A stretch of 64,000 nt of DNA from Pseudomonadota bacterium (lineage in GTDB: Bacteria; Desulfobacterota; Desulfobacteria; Desulfobacterales; JAHIVH01): contig JAHIVH010000088.1 in the NCBI GenBank assembly GCA_018816735.1, positions 104,621 to 168,620 on the forward strand. Reading direction: 5' to 3'. The translations under genes and the position numbers were made by a program. Position 1 is the stretch's first letter; each line of letters starts with the position of its first letter. The notes beneath the pieces were generated by a model. It was given only the letters and a program-made list of their open reading frames with translations. It made no database searches and had not been told where the DNA came from. Below, piece after piece: positions 28,095 to 37,735 of this stretch.

Positions 28095-31000
28095 TTACAT
28101 TTTTCTAATGTTCATTTCCCATCTGGGAGGACCTTTGGCTTCTGGATCTGAGATTTTTATTTCATTGATGTGCACATTTCTGACATCATCCTGCAAAATA
28201 AGTGAAGATTTCATGCCCATAATAATGGTTTTTGCTGAGATCTGGCCGCTGACCTTCACCATGGGATTGTTTTCCGCCTGGTCAACCTTGTTTGAAATGA
28301 TCCTGATTTCCTCATTTAACTTCTCTATAGCCGCCATCACATCTTCAGCTTTGGCACGATTTGCTGCCAACAATTCGCCTGCCTGATTCTGCCTTGCAAT
28401 ATTTTTTTTAATTTCCTCAGATACAGATGTCAGAGCCGCCTCTGCTTTTGGAATCTGTGCCTCAACAATAGCAGCATAATCATCTTCACCATTTGCCTTC
28501 AGTTTTTCAATTTCCTTTAATGCCTTTTCCCTGGCCTTGGCGATATTGTCCCTGGTTAATGTGTTTTCAGTCAGCTTCTCGTGACCGTCCTGGTGTTGTT
28601 TCTCATGTTTCTCAATCTCATTCTGGATAGCTTCCAGGACCGATTTTTTCTCTTTTATAACATCTTTGATTTTCCCAATGATATGATCCAGATGATCATT
28701 CACGCCCGTTCTCAATTTACAGGGTTCGGACACATCTGTCCCGACCTGTGCCACCTGAAACCCCTTTCTGGCGGAAATCTGGGATGTAATGATTTTGCAT
28801 CGCTCGTTTTTACACATGCCGCTTAACATGACTTTGGAACCCATTATCTCTTTCTGAATCATCAGATCACCAAAGGCCTCGACCTTGGTGTTATACATAT
28901 ACATCGCCTGGATATCGCCTTCGGATTTGACATAGGCATCGATAATTCCTGCTGAAACATTCACATCCCCGGTTATGTCAATTTCACCACCAATGATTTC
29001 CTTTGCAGTCAGGTTTACGGCGTGCACCTTGAACCCTTCGCAAACCGTTCCCTCAACAACCACATTCCCTTTAAAATCGATATGGCCGGTCTCGTAATTC
29101 ACATCTCCCTTGATCACAAGCTCGGGCAATACGGAAATTTCATCTTTTAGAGATAAATTGGGCATGCCGTCTATGGCAGCAAAGACCTTTAATTCGTTTT
29201 CAGACAGTTCCACGCCTGTCCCACAATGAAATACGACGTCCTCAAGTTCAGGAACCTCCATTTTTCTTCCATAAATATCATATCCGGACTTTCCCTGAAC
29301 TGTTGGCGAAAGCTCTGCCAGAAGCTCTCCCGCCTTTACAAAAGGGATGTCTCCCCGGTCTTTAAAATCAATAAAACCTTTATCATTTAAAACACCTGCT
29401 TTTCTGTAATCGGTTTCAAAGTGATAGGTGATTTTTCCCGCTTTGCCTTTTTCCGGTGGATCTCCTGATGCCACTTTAAAGGATTTCTTTTTCAAGACTG
29501 CTGACTTGAGGCAACCTGCGATAAGCGAATCGCTGATGATGCCATAATAAATCCCCTGATCTGTGACCTTTTGCTTGATATCCTCGACCCATTCATCCAG
29601 GGATGCATCAATATCCCTGTTGAGATCTCTTGAAATTGCCACATGAGCGCTTAATGAATCCTGGGATACACTTATGGATATTTCAGGATCATTAAGGTAC
29701 ATGTCATCGTCAGCATCTGATGACATATCAGATTCCTGTGTATCATCATCTGACGGTGATGGTTTGATCCGATTTTGGCCTGCCAGTATATTGTCCCGGT
29801 CGTGTTCTGTGATGATCTGCGATTCCACCAGAATATCGCCAATGAGAACCACCTTGGCGCTTTGTTCGTAAACCTTTGCCTGGCGGATCAACGCACTTTT
29901 AATTTCATCTTTTGTTGCCAATCCCCTTTTGGCAACTTCTTTGCCAAAGACCAGCTCCATATCCCGTATTTCCAGAAATGACCGTTTTGACAACAACTGA
30001 CTGATGCCGGTTTTCGACAGGCATTCTTTTTCAACAAGGAGTTCTTCTAATGAAACATTATTTCCTTTCAGTTTATGTTCTGTCTGTTCAGCGATCAAGG
30101 CGTCAAGTTGGTCCTGTGAAATCATTTGATATGTTACCGCAAGTTCACCGATGATTTTATCTCGGTCAAGCTCACGAGGAGTCTCTTCTTTTGAGACAGG
30201 GCTTGCCTGAAGAACATCCTCCATTTTTTCAGTTGATTTTTCTTCATCTCCCTGTGGGTGGATATCATCCGGAGACAAAGACACGCTTTCGATCTGTGCT
30301 GTTTCATCTGGTTCAGATCTGGATTTATCAGATTTCTCAACAGGTACGCTTCCGGAATCCATGGCCTTTTTGGCCATTTTTTCAAGCTGGCCTTTTTTAA
30401 AGCCCTGAGATTCTGAGAAGACAAGGTCTATTTCTTTTTCCGAGATCACGTCTCCTTCTATCAGGATCTCACAAAGCAGCCGGACTTTATTGCTTTTGTA
30501 TTCATCCGATTGACTGTGCAAGGCCTTTTCGATATCGGCCTTTGTGGCAAATCCGCTTTTGAGGACAGCTTCCGCGAATTTTTTATCTAGTTTCCGGATA
30601 GTTACCTTAAGAAGCTTTGACAGTGTATCCGTTGTTATAATGCCTTTTTCAACAAGAATATCTTCAAAATACTTGAATTGGCCTTGTTGTTCCGCCTGTT
30701 TTTTTTCCGCCAGTATCTCTTCCAGCTGTTTCCTGGTGATAATGTTCTTATCCACAGCTATCAAGCCGACCAAAGGCAGGGCGCCACTTTTATCATAGAT
30801 TTCATCGTTTGATGGAAAAGACGGTTTTGATTTTCTCTTTTGGAATTCCTGATGAATTGTTTCAAGCTGTTCATAATTCAACATATTGTCTTTAATAAGG
30901 ATATCACTTATCAGTGTCAATTTGCCAGCCTTGAAATCCTCTGCCTGCCTTAACAGGGCCTCCTCTGCATTGTCTTTTGAAATATAATTTTTAGCTATCG

Positions 31001-31361
31001 CAAAATCAGCAAACTTTTTATTCAGCTTTCTCACTGCTGCGGTAAAAAGTCTGGTCTTGTCGCTTTCGGAGAGCATCCCCTTTTCGACAAGAATATCGGC
31101 CAGTATGATTTCTTGCCCCTGATGTTTTTCAGCCTTCCCGGCTGCAATTGCTTTTTCAAGTTGATTTTCATCAAGCAGCTGATTTTGAACGGCGATCTTG
31201 CAAAACGTATGCATCAGGACGGATTTGTCGAACTTGACCGCATCAAAAATATGGCCGCATTGATTGCATGTGATCCTATGATCAATATTGACATCTGAAG
31301 TTTCATTGCTGAAATGGCATGAAGGGCAACTCGTAATGATAACCTTCTCATGGACCGACAT
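28095..31361 (-). CDS. FapA (DUF342) family protein with zinc ribbon and three tandem helical modules
   Basis: 1088 residues. The N-terminus has a zinc ribbon (CPSC ... CNQCG). Then come three related segments of about 130-140 residues (roughly 50-175, 195-330, 400-540), each made of two half-repeats with phrases such as ADILVEKGMLSE, EDILVEKGIITT and EELLVEKECLSK; they look like MshEN-type or similar two-helix modules. An acidic linker (DDDTQESDMSSDADDD) leads to the DUF342/FapA part (about 570-910; GKAGKITYHFETDYRK, GDVNYETGHIDFKGNVVVEG beta-helix), a coiled coil (about 920-1050) and a short end strand. FapA-type proteins are linked to cell-surface or regulatory functions; substrate unknown. 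Ends 11 bases from the convergent kinase gene. Confidence 0.87.
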   Translation of the reverse strand: MSVHEKVIITSCPSCHFSNETSDVNIDHRITCNQCGHIFDAVKFDKSVLMHTFCKIAVQNQLLDENQLEKAIAAGKAEKHQGQEIILADILVEKGMLSESDKTRLFTAAVRKLNKKFADFAIAKNYISKDNAEEALLRQAEDFKAGKLTLISDILIKDNMLNYEQLETIHQEFQKRKSKPSFPSNDEIYDKSGALPLVGLIAVDKNIITRKQLEEILAEKKQAEQQGQFKYFEDILVEKGIITTDTLSKLLKVTIRKLDKKFAEAVLKSGFATKADIEKALHSQSDEYKSNKVRLLCEILIEGDVISEKEIDLVFSESQGFKKGQLEKMAKKAMDSGSVPVEKSDKSRSEPDETAQIESVSLSPDDIHPQGDEEKSTEKMEDVLQASPVSKEETPRELDRDKIIGELAVTYQMISQDQLDALIAEQTEHKLKGNNVSLEELLVEKECLSKTGISQLLSKRSFLEIRDMELVFGKEVAKRGLATKDEIKSALIRQAKVYEQSAKVVLIGDILVESQIITEHDRDNILAGQNRIKPSPSDDDTQESDMSSDADDDMYLNDPEISISVSQDSLSAHVAISRDLNRDIDASLDEWVEDIKQKVTDQGIYYGIISDSLIAGCLKSAVLKKKSFKVASGDPPEKGKAGKITYHFETDYRKAGVLNDKGFIDFKDRGDIPFVKAGELLAELSPTVQGKSGYDIYGRKMEVPELEDVVFHCGTGVELSENELKVFAAIDGMPNLSLKDEISVLPELVIKGDVNYETGHIDFKGNVVVEGTVCEGFKVHAVNLTAKEIIGGEIDITGDVNVSAGIIDAYVKSEGDIQAMYMYNTKVEAFGDLMIQKEIMGSKVMLSGMCKNERCKIITSQISARKGFQVAQVGTDVSEPCKLRTGVNDHLDHIIGKIKDVIKEKKSVLEAIQNEIEKHEKQHQDGHEKLTENTLTRDNIAKAREKALKEIEKLKANGEDDYAAIVEAQIPKAEAALTSVSEEIKKNIARQNQAGELLAANRAKAEDVMAAIEKLNEEIRIISNKVDQAENNPMVKVSGQISAKTIIMGMKSSLILQDDVRNVHINEIKISDPEAKGPPRWEMNIRKM

Positions 31362-31741
31362 CTCATTTCCTTTCAGCTGGGCATGTGACAGCCAACTAGA
31401 GGTATCTCATCTTTACTCATGTGTAATTGCCATAACAGACAAACCTGATCGATTCATGACACCGTAAACATATATTATTATTAATATATTCCAACACATA
31501 GATCAACAGTTTTCTTGTCGGCATACCTTTTCGATGATTTATTTATTTTTTATCTTAACCACAAGAGCGATGGCATGCGGGAAAACGGGAAAGAAAGCTG
31601 CCGGCTTATGTAACTAATTCATTTTAGAAATCTTACACATGGGGTTCAGCAAGACATGTTAAAACCTGTGAAAAGAAAATCCTGAATTCCAAAGGTTTAT
31701 AATAAAAAATATCTTCTTAAAATAAAAGAGCGGATGCGTTG
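31362..31741. other. Intergenic region, nothing recognised
   Basis: 380 AT-rich bases between two minus-strand genes. It should carry the promoter of the FapA-type gene. I see no RNA gene, clear terminator or convincing open frame. Confidence 0.5.
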
Positions 31742-32122
31742 TCAGCTGACCATATCGATGACCGTACCAAGCATATCATCCTTGGATTGAACCATCTTTG
31801 TATTGGCAGAATAGAACTTTTCTGTGGTCATCATATTGACCATTTCTTCTGCAATATCAACGTTTGACAGTTCCTTTTGTTCATTATCCGTTCCAGATGA
31901 CTGAACAGGTGATGCATTTGTCGCAAAGTTACCTTTTTCAGGCGATCCGGGTTTGCTGATCGCAACATCAACACCACCCTGAACACCCTCAACCATATCT
32001 GCCCGGCTCTTTTTGAATTCATCAGTATTGACATTCGCAACATTATTTGCAGTGACCTGTGATTTCACGCCAAATGCTCTTAGTGCGGAAAGACTGCTTC
32101 CAGAACCTGAAATAGTTGTCAT
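31742..32122 (-). CDS. Flagellar basal-body rod protein-like (FlgC-related)
   Basis: 126 residues. It has the rod-protein N-terminus (SALRAFGVKSQVTANNVANVNTDEFK; the NNVANxxT signature) and the C-terminal EEMVNMMTTEKFYSANTKMVQSKDDMLGTVIDM helix used for axial assembly. Short for the family and isolated from other flagellar genes here, so it may be an orphan rod-like protein. A strong AAGGAGGATC site precedes the ATG. Confidence 0.85.
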   Translation of the reverse strand: MTTISGSGSSLSALRAFGVKSQVTANNVANVNTDEFKKSRADMVEGVQGGVDVAISKPGSPEKGNFATNASPVQSSGTDNEQKELSNVDIAEEMVNMMTTEKFYSANTKMVQSKDDMLGTVIDMVS

Positions 32123-32453
32123 GGGGGAGATCCTCCTTTTTAATTCTTGCTTACTGCATATTCAGTATACGATCTAAATATGTTAGCCTGTTTTCATGTT
32201 TATTTTAACGATTGCATAACGAGGAGCCAATTGCATATTCATATGGAGAAACATGGGAAAAAGACCAAGGCCATTCAAGACAAGTTGTTGAAGCATGTTG
32301 TAAATATGCAGCCCTGCTACCATATCTGCTCCTTCCAGATTTCAGGTCAGTGGCTTTGCGCCCCACCCTTTCGAATGGTTTGCCCTCTACCTACAGGTCA
32401 CATAATAAAATTTCACACAGATGAAGTCAAGAACTCATTTTGATGAAAAAAAT
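32123..32453. other. Intergenic region, nothing recognised
   Basis: 330 bases between the rod-like gene and the adenylate cyclase fusion. A 10-base sequence TGCATATTCA occurs twice, near 32155 and 32232. No gene or terminator is supported. Confidence 0.4.
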
Positions 32454-35400
32454 TCAGGTAAAAATGCCTTCACCGACTCGAATCCGTTTTCGAACCTGAG
32501 AGGAAACAAATGCACCAATTTCGGCAGATGTCATGGGAAGCCCCAGGTTCTCTTCAAGATAATCAACGGCCTGACGTATTGAATTGAATCCCTTTTTATG
32601 TGTGAAGATTCTGCAATAGGTTTCGCCCCAGGTGGTTTGATAAATAACCGCATACTCAAAAATTTTGTCAAATTTCCTGCTGAGACAATAATTGGCTATG
32701 ACAAAGAGTTTTTTCACAGAAGGTTTTTTCCGTAATGTATCCTGAAAGTCCTCTTCCCTGGCTCCGGCAATGAAAAATTGATGCAGCTTTGATAACAGAT
32801 CAAGAAAATCCTGAGGGGAAACCGGTGTGGGATTGGGCATCATCTGAATTGATTTTGCAGATAAATACAAATAGTTATGAACAAGCCAGATGGCTATTTC
32901 TTCAATCCGGTCCATCTTTTTGATCAACTCTGTGCGGACACTCTGTTCCCAGCTGTTTGTTTTTAGATGATATAATTCCCAAATGCCTTTTTTATTACCT
33001 GCCTGTGAATACTGAAGACGAACCTGTTGAAACAATAAACCGCCATGCAGAACCAGGGGCAGTGTCTCGACCTTGTTCGGATATTTGGCAAAATGGACAA
33101 ACATCTTCCGGCCCAGAATCGTTAAATCCTGGGAAGTAATCAACGTTTCACCCGCATCCGTCACCTTTAGCTCATTTGAAAGCCTTTTATAGGTTTCAAG
33201 CATATAGGTTTTAATGTCTGCACCCAGATGGACAATGCGATCATAGGGCCATTCCTTGAATGTCTTAAGACCGGAGACCAGATCACTTTCAAGTTTCCAG
33301 TCTGCAACACAATAATCCACCATTTTTTTTCTTAAGCCAAAAACGGATTTGGTTGAACCTTTTTCCAGATCCAGTCCCACCTTGATAAAAAAACATTTCT
33401 CCATGAGAGATTCCACGTCTTTCTGTCCCAAGCCTCTGTAAAATTCAATAATTTCTTCAAAGAGCAACACATAGGGATCCAGACGCTGGCTGTCAAAATC
33501 ATTATTAATCCATTTTGTTTTCAATTGATTACATAAAAGACTTCCCTGTTTTTCCTCTGTAATGTATTTTTCAAGCAAAGCCATTTTCATGACGGATTTA
33601 AAAGGGCTTTTTAAGCTTTTAAAAAGCTGCCAGATCGACGCACCAAAATATTCACCTTTTGGAATTGTGAAAACATTACCCAGGTCGATATATGTGTCAT
33701 CCAGTTTTGAAGCCATCATGCAGGAAAATCGATAATATTTGTCATTCATCCAGGACGGAAAAACATTCCAGAAAGGGATTTTCCCGGCGACAAGAATCAT
33801 GGTTCTGTAAAATTCTTCCTTGAGTATTTTTCCCTGGGCAGATCCGGAGCTTTCAGAGTCACTGCCACCAAAACGATCTTCTCTGATCTTCAAATGATCC
33901 ATAATAAAAAAATGAATTTCAATATCGAATTCCTTGAGTGCCCACGTTTCGATGGCAAGGAGTTTTTCTTTCAAGGCACTGATATCTTCTTCATCGAACC
34001 GGGCTTCATCAATACATACCCAGTAATCGATATCCGAATCCGGGGTTTGTGCAATCGATCCGACACTTCCAATGGTATATAGCCCCTCAATGGCATATGT
34101 ATTGATTTTTGTCACCGCAGGGACGTCCACATTAAAAAATTTATATGCAAGAAGCCGGACATGATTACTCGGATAATAATGTTTGATGCCAAAAGGCGCG
34201 TTGGAAATCTTTTGCTTTTTTTCCGGTACATCAACCGGCACAGGAATGTAATTGGCATGAATCATTAAAGGTATCAGCTCAAACATTTCCCGCTGTCCGG
34301 ATACAAATGAGTCCATGGCAAGCTCAAAACGCCTGTTGTTATATTCCAGAAATCTTTTTTTCTGGTAATCAATCTCATTTAAGATAACAATCAGGTCAAA
34401 CCAACTGCCTTTCAATTTTCCATCAGTCAAAAGAACAGCCGGCATGTCAATGGTGTCCAGTCGCTCGGATCCTCTTTGAATTTTATTCTTGTCAAGCCCG
34501 GCTATTCCTGAGATATCCATTCCTGAAAAATCGCAGAACCGGAGGGTCACGCCTGTGAAATCCGCATGAGTCAAAAGCGCCTTTCCAAAGTTTATCAAGG
34601 CAATATCAGCGCCTACAAAATTCGTTCCCCCAAGATCGCCTTCTTTAAAATCTGTTTTCCTGATCCAGGTATCCATGAAACAGACTGCCTTCATGGTGGC
34701 AGACTGAAATGACGTATTCAGCATTTTTGCCCCCTGAAAGGAGCAGGTGTCAAAGCAGGCCTGATTACCGTTTAATGTATCAATCAACGCATTTCTGAAT
34801 GACACCTTATCCAGAAGCGCTTGATTCAAAGAAACATGTTTAAGGCAGGCACCCTCAAATGACACATTCACAAGCTGTGCCCGGAAAAAATTGATATCTG
34901 ACAAATCAGATCCGGAAAAACTCACATTATTCAATCGAATACCGGTCAGGTCCAGCCCGTGGATTTTTTCACCATGAAAATTTACATTTTCGAGAGATTT
35001 CGAAACCTGGAGCGATTTAATTGTTTTTTTCTGTTTGCCATTTGCAAACCTGTCCCAGATTCCCTTTTTGTCAGGCTCCCGAAGCTTGAACAGCGGAAGC
35101 GTTCCTGTCGCGATCTCATCCATTTCCTGTTTCTGAAAGGTCTCAACCGAATTCCTTAAATCTTTAAGTCCATTTTTGATTTCACCGTCTGAAAGATTTT
35201 CATATTGTCTTAAGAAACGGATCATTTTATCCGGATGTTGTTTAATGGCAAAACGAACGATAAATTCCCGTGCCTCTTTTTCAAAATGCCCGGCCAGTCT
35301 TTTTAATACCGGGTTAAGCCTTTTTTGCGACAGGGTTGGCAGACATTCGAAAAAAAAATCTCTTGCAGAAGGGACTTTCTCCAACAGGGGAAGTATGGCA

Positions 35401-36419
35401 TTCTCAAGCCCTTCAACATTATGCTTAGCCAAAATGGAAAAAGCATAATAAGCAATCGCCGGTTCCTGATCTTCAAGCAGTAAAAAAAGCACTTTGATCA
35501 ACTGGGGATGCGCCTCCATGTTTGACCGTGCAAACATTTGAAGGCAACCGATTCTTATATCATTTCTCTCACTGGCATAAAGAAGGGGGATACAAGCCAT
35601 CAGACCGGAAGGAATGTTGTAACAGCCGATAATTTTAATGGCCTTCAACTTGTCGGCGTGAACATCTGAACGCAGGTCATTTTGCACAGCATGGTCATAA
35701 ATCCCCAGCCGATCGCCCAATTCTCTGAAAACCTGATCAATCCTGTCTGTCTTGCCGAAAAGAACGGCCATAAAATCAATGACAACCTGACGATCCTTTA
35801 TCGTTTGAAGAATACTTTTGATGGCAAGACCATAATTCAATCTGTCGGCAATTGAACATAAGCTGTATTGATAGGCAAAAGAAAGGCGCAAGTGTTCCTG
35901 AAACCCCTTCAAAAGATCGACCAGAATATGTTGAGGGACAATTCCAGCGTCGAAAAACCGCCATGCATAAAATGGTCCCCGTCCACCTGTTGAAAGGAGA
36001 AGCTGAAAATAGGATTTCGTTTCTTCAATCACAATGGTTGATTTCATTTCCTCAAACAAGGACGAGGCAAAAATGGCAGATTGCCTCAAAATGACCGTAT
36101 CTATCCCCTTTTCAGAATTAAAGGGCACGGAAAGTCTTTCGGCCATCTTTTCCAGAGAAACCTTGGCCTGTTCCCGTACATAGAGAACGTGATGCTTAAG
36201 ACCTGCGATAATGACGTCAAGCCCTTCTTCCACCTTGAGAAAACCTGCAAACAAAATCATTTTCTGTTTCAGATTGTCATTAACATCAGGCCATTTTATT
36301 TTAAATAATGCCTTGCACATCGCGCAATGGGAAAAAGCCTTCTGCCAGTTTTCCTGATCATCGCTTGTAATCCAGGAAAACAGTTTGTCCATATCAATAT
36401 TTGAATTCAGAGGTGGCAT
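32454..36419 (-). CDS. Class I adenylate cyclase-type protein with HEAT-like and pentapeptide repeats
   Basis: 1321 residues in three parts. Residues about 30-400 are helical repeats resembling HEAT (IPLLYASERNDIRIGCLQMFARS, LLLEDQEPAIAYYAFSILAKH). Residues about 478-640 are pentapeptide repeats (LENVNFHGEKIHGLDLTG, VSFSGSDLSDINFFRAQL). From about 690 the protein matches class I adenylate cyclase, with the nucleotidyltransferase core GSVGSIAQTPDSDIDYWVC near 793 (compare the SDLD-containing site of E. coli CyaA). Further matches include EIHFFIMD and the conserved KLDDTYIDLGNV region. It probably makes cyclic AMP in the cytoplasm, with the repeats as regulatory or docking domains. Cyclase activity is inferred from the core motif; the C-terminal regulatory part differs from CyaA. 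Confidence 0.87.
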   Translation of the reverse strand: MPPLNSNIDMDKLFSWITSDDQENWQKAFSHCAMCKALFKIKWPDVNDNLKQKMILFAGFLKVEEGLDVIIAGLKHHVLYVREQAKVSLEKMAERLSVPFNSEKGIDTVILRQSAIFASSLFEEMKSTIVIEETKSYFQLLLSTGGRGPFYAWRFFDAGIVPQHILVDLLKGFQEHLRLSFAYQYSLCSIADRLNYGLAIKSILQTIKDRQVVIDFMAVLFGKTDRIDQVFRELGDRLGIYDHAVQNDLRSDVHADKLKAIKIIGCYNIPSGLMACIPLLYASERNDIRIGCLQMFARSNMEAHPQLIKVLFLLLEDQEPAIAYYAFSILAKHNVEGLENAILPLLEKVPSARDFFFECLPTLSQKRLNPVLKRLAGHFEKEAREFIVRFAIKQHPDKMIRFLRQYENLSDGEIKNGLKDLRNSVETFQKQEMDEIATGTLPLFKLREPDKKGIWDRFANGKQKKTIKSLQVSKSLENVNFHGEKIHGLDLTGIRLNNVSFSGSDLSDINFFRAQLVNVSFEGACLKHVSLNQALLDKVSFRNALIDTLNGNQACFDTCSFQGAKMLNTSFQSATMKAVCFMDTWIRKTDFKEGDLGGTNFVGADIALINFGKALLTHADFTGVTLRFCDFSGMDISGIAGLDKNKIQRGSERLDTIDMPAVLLTDGKLKGSWFDLIVILNEIDYQKKRFLEYNNRRFELAMDSFVSGQREMFELIPLMIHANYIPVPVDVPEKKQKISNAPFGIKHYYPSNHVRLLAYKFFNVDVPAVTKINTYAIEGLYTIGSVGSIAQTPDSDIDYWVCIDEARFDEEDISALKEKLLAIETWALKEFDIEIHFFIMDHLKIREDRFGGSDSESSGSAQGKILKEEFYRTMILVAGKIPFWNVFPSWMNDKYYRFSCMMASKLDDTYIDLGNVFTIPKGEYFGASIWQLFKSLKSPFKSVMKMALLEKYITEEKQGSLLCNQLKTKWINNDFDSQRLDPYVLLFEEIIEFYRGLGQKDVESLMEKCFFIKVGLDLEKGSTKSVFGLRKKMVDYCVADWKLESDLVSGLKTFKEWPYDRIVHLGADIKTYMLETYKRLSNELKVTDAGETLITSQDLTILGRKMFVHFAKYPNKVETLPLVLHGGLLFQQVRLQYSQAGNKKGIWELYHLKTNSWEQSVRTELIKKMDRIEEIAIWLVHNYLYLSAKSIQMMPNPTPVSPQDFLDLLSKLHQFFIAGAREEDFQDTLRKKPSVKKLFVIANYCLSRKFDKIFEYAVIYQTTWGETYCRIFTHKKGFNSIRQAVDYLEENLGLPMTSAEIGAFVSSQVRKRIRVGEGIFT

Positions 36420-36653
36420 TTTCCAATCCGGACATTTGGGAAATAATCGTTATGAATTTATATTATTGATAAAATCCATTTTTTGCAAACCGAATTTCGC
36501 AGGCAAGGCTCAAATTCCGTCTGGAAAACCTTATATGCCACATCAGAAAGACCAGATTACCCATTCACCCTTCCAGATGATTGAGATTGCAATCCAGGCT
36601 GTTTTCAGATAACTATCACCTGAAATTTTCACTGAACCCTTAAGGACAAAACC

Positions 36654-37586
36654 ATGATGGACCAGATAAAGCATATCCCTTTTGGCGGGCCAGACAAAAA
36701 AGAATCCAGCCTTGAACAATCTGAAATTGTTGTTCTGCCATTATGTTACGAGGCAAACCCTTCATATGGCGAAGGCAGCCTGAATGGGCCGATTGACATT
36801 CTCGTTGCCTCGGAACAGCTTGAATGCATGGACGAGGAAACCTTGATCAACTGGTATCAGGCACGCATTCACACACGCCCCTTGTTTTTCCCGTCTTTGA
36901 CACCTGAAAAAGGTGTTCAGGAAATGAAAGGACAGGCGGAAATCATCCTGAAACAGCATAAATTCCTCCTGTGTCTTGGCGGTGACCACGCCATTACCAT
37001 CGGACCGGTCATGGCTGCGGCAGAACTTTATCCGGAAATGGCTGTATTGCAGGTGGACGCCCATCTGGACTTGCGAAATCAATGGAACGGCAGCCGGTTG
37101 AACCATGCGTGCGTGGTCAGACGGATTATGGAAGATGTAAAAGCACCGGTGATACAAGTTGGCATCCGGTCATTTTCAGAAGAGGAAGCCATATACGTTA
37201 AAGAAAAGGGCCTTACGCCATTTTTTGCCCACCAAATTTCAGAAACTGACGATACCTGGATCGATGATGTAGTGAATTTGCTGCCTGAACATGTATACAT
37301 GACGATCGACCTGGACGGGCTTGACCCTTCGGAAATCCCCGGAACCGGCACACCGGAACCCGGGGGGTTACGATACCGGCAACTGGTTAAACTTGTCAGG
37401 GCTGTGGGAAAAAACCGGAAAGTCATTGCCGCAGACATCAATGAACTTGCCAAAATTGAGGGCACCCAGGTGTCCGAGTACACGGCAGCCAAGATTGCCA
37501 CGAAACTGATGGTGTATTGTGTGATTGGGAAAAAATTGTTGACCTTGAAACCTGTCCGCTGCGAACGGCCAAACCAGATTCGATAG
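36654..37586 (+). CDS. speB: Agmatinase/arginase family ureohydrolase
   Basis: 310 residues. Binuclear Mn hydrolase, most like agmatinase (agmatine to putrescine and urea). Metal ligands are visible in GGDHAIT, DAHLDLR and DLDGLDPS. The SHG-type motif is altered to LNHACVVRRIME, retaining its His. AAGGA lies 6 bases before ATG 36654. Substrate could also be a related guanidino compound. No arginine decarboxylase gene is next to it. Confidence 0.9.
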   Translation: MMDQIKHIPFGGPDKKESSLEQSEIVVLPLCYEANPSYGEGSLNGPIDILVASEQLECMDEETLINWYQARIHTRPLFFPSLTPEKGVQEMKGQAEIILKQHKFLLCLGGDHAITIGPVMAAAELYPEMAVLQVDAHLDLRNQWNGSRLNHACVVRRIMEDVKAPVIQVGIRSFSEEEAIYVKEKGLTPFFAHQISETDDTWIDDVVNLLPEHVYMTIDLDGLDPSEIPGTGTPEPGGLRYRQLVKLVRAVGKNRKVIAADINELAKIEGTQVSEYTAAKIATKLMVYCVIGKKLLTLKPVRCERPNQIR

Positions 37587-37735
37587 AACTTTTGTCACCG
37601 CAAAACTGGTTGCCGGCGTCCATACTGAAGTACCAGACATAGTCCGGATAGATAAAAACCTCCCATCCCCAGTCTATAATTTCAAGTTTCTAAGTTAATT
37701 GACTTTCAAAAGACCTGCTGTTATGGTGCTCTGCC

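Noticed and set aside
32147..32443. 98-codon plus-strand frame between the rod-like gene and the cyclase fusion
   Set aside because: Low-complexity mixture of residues, no ribosome site, no recognisable motif; treated as intergenic.
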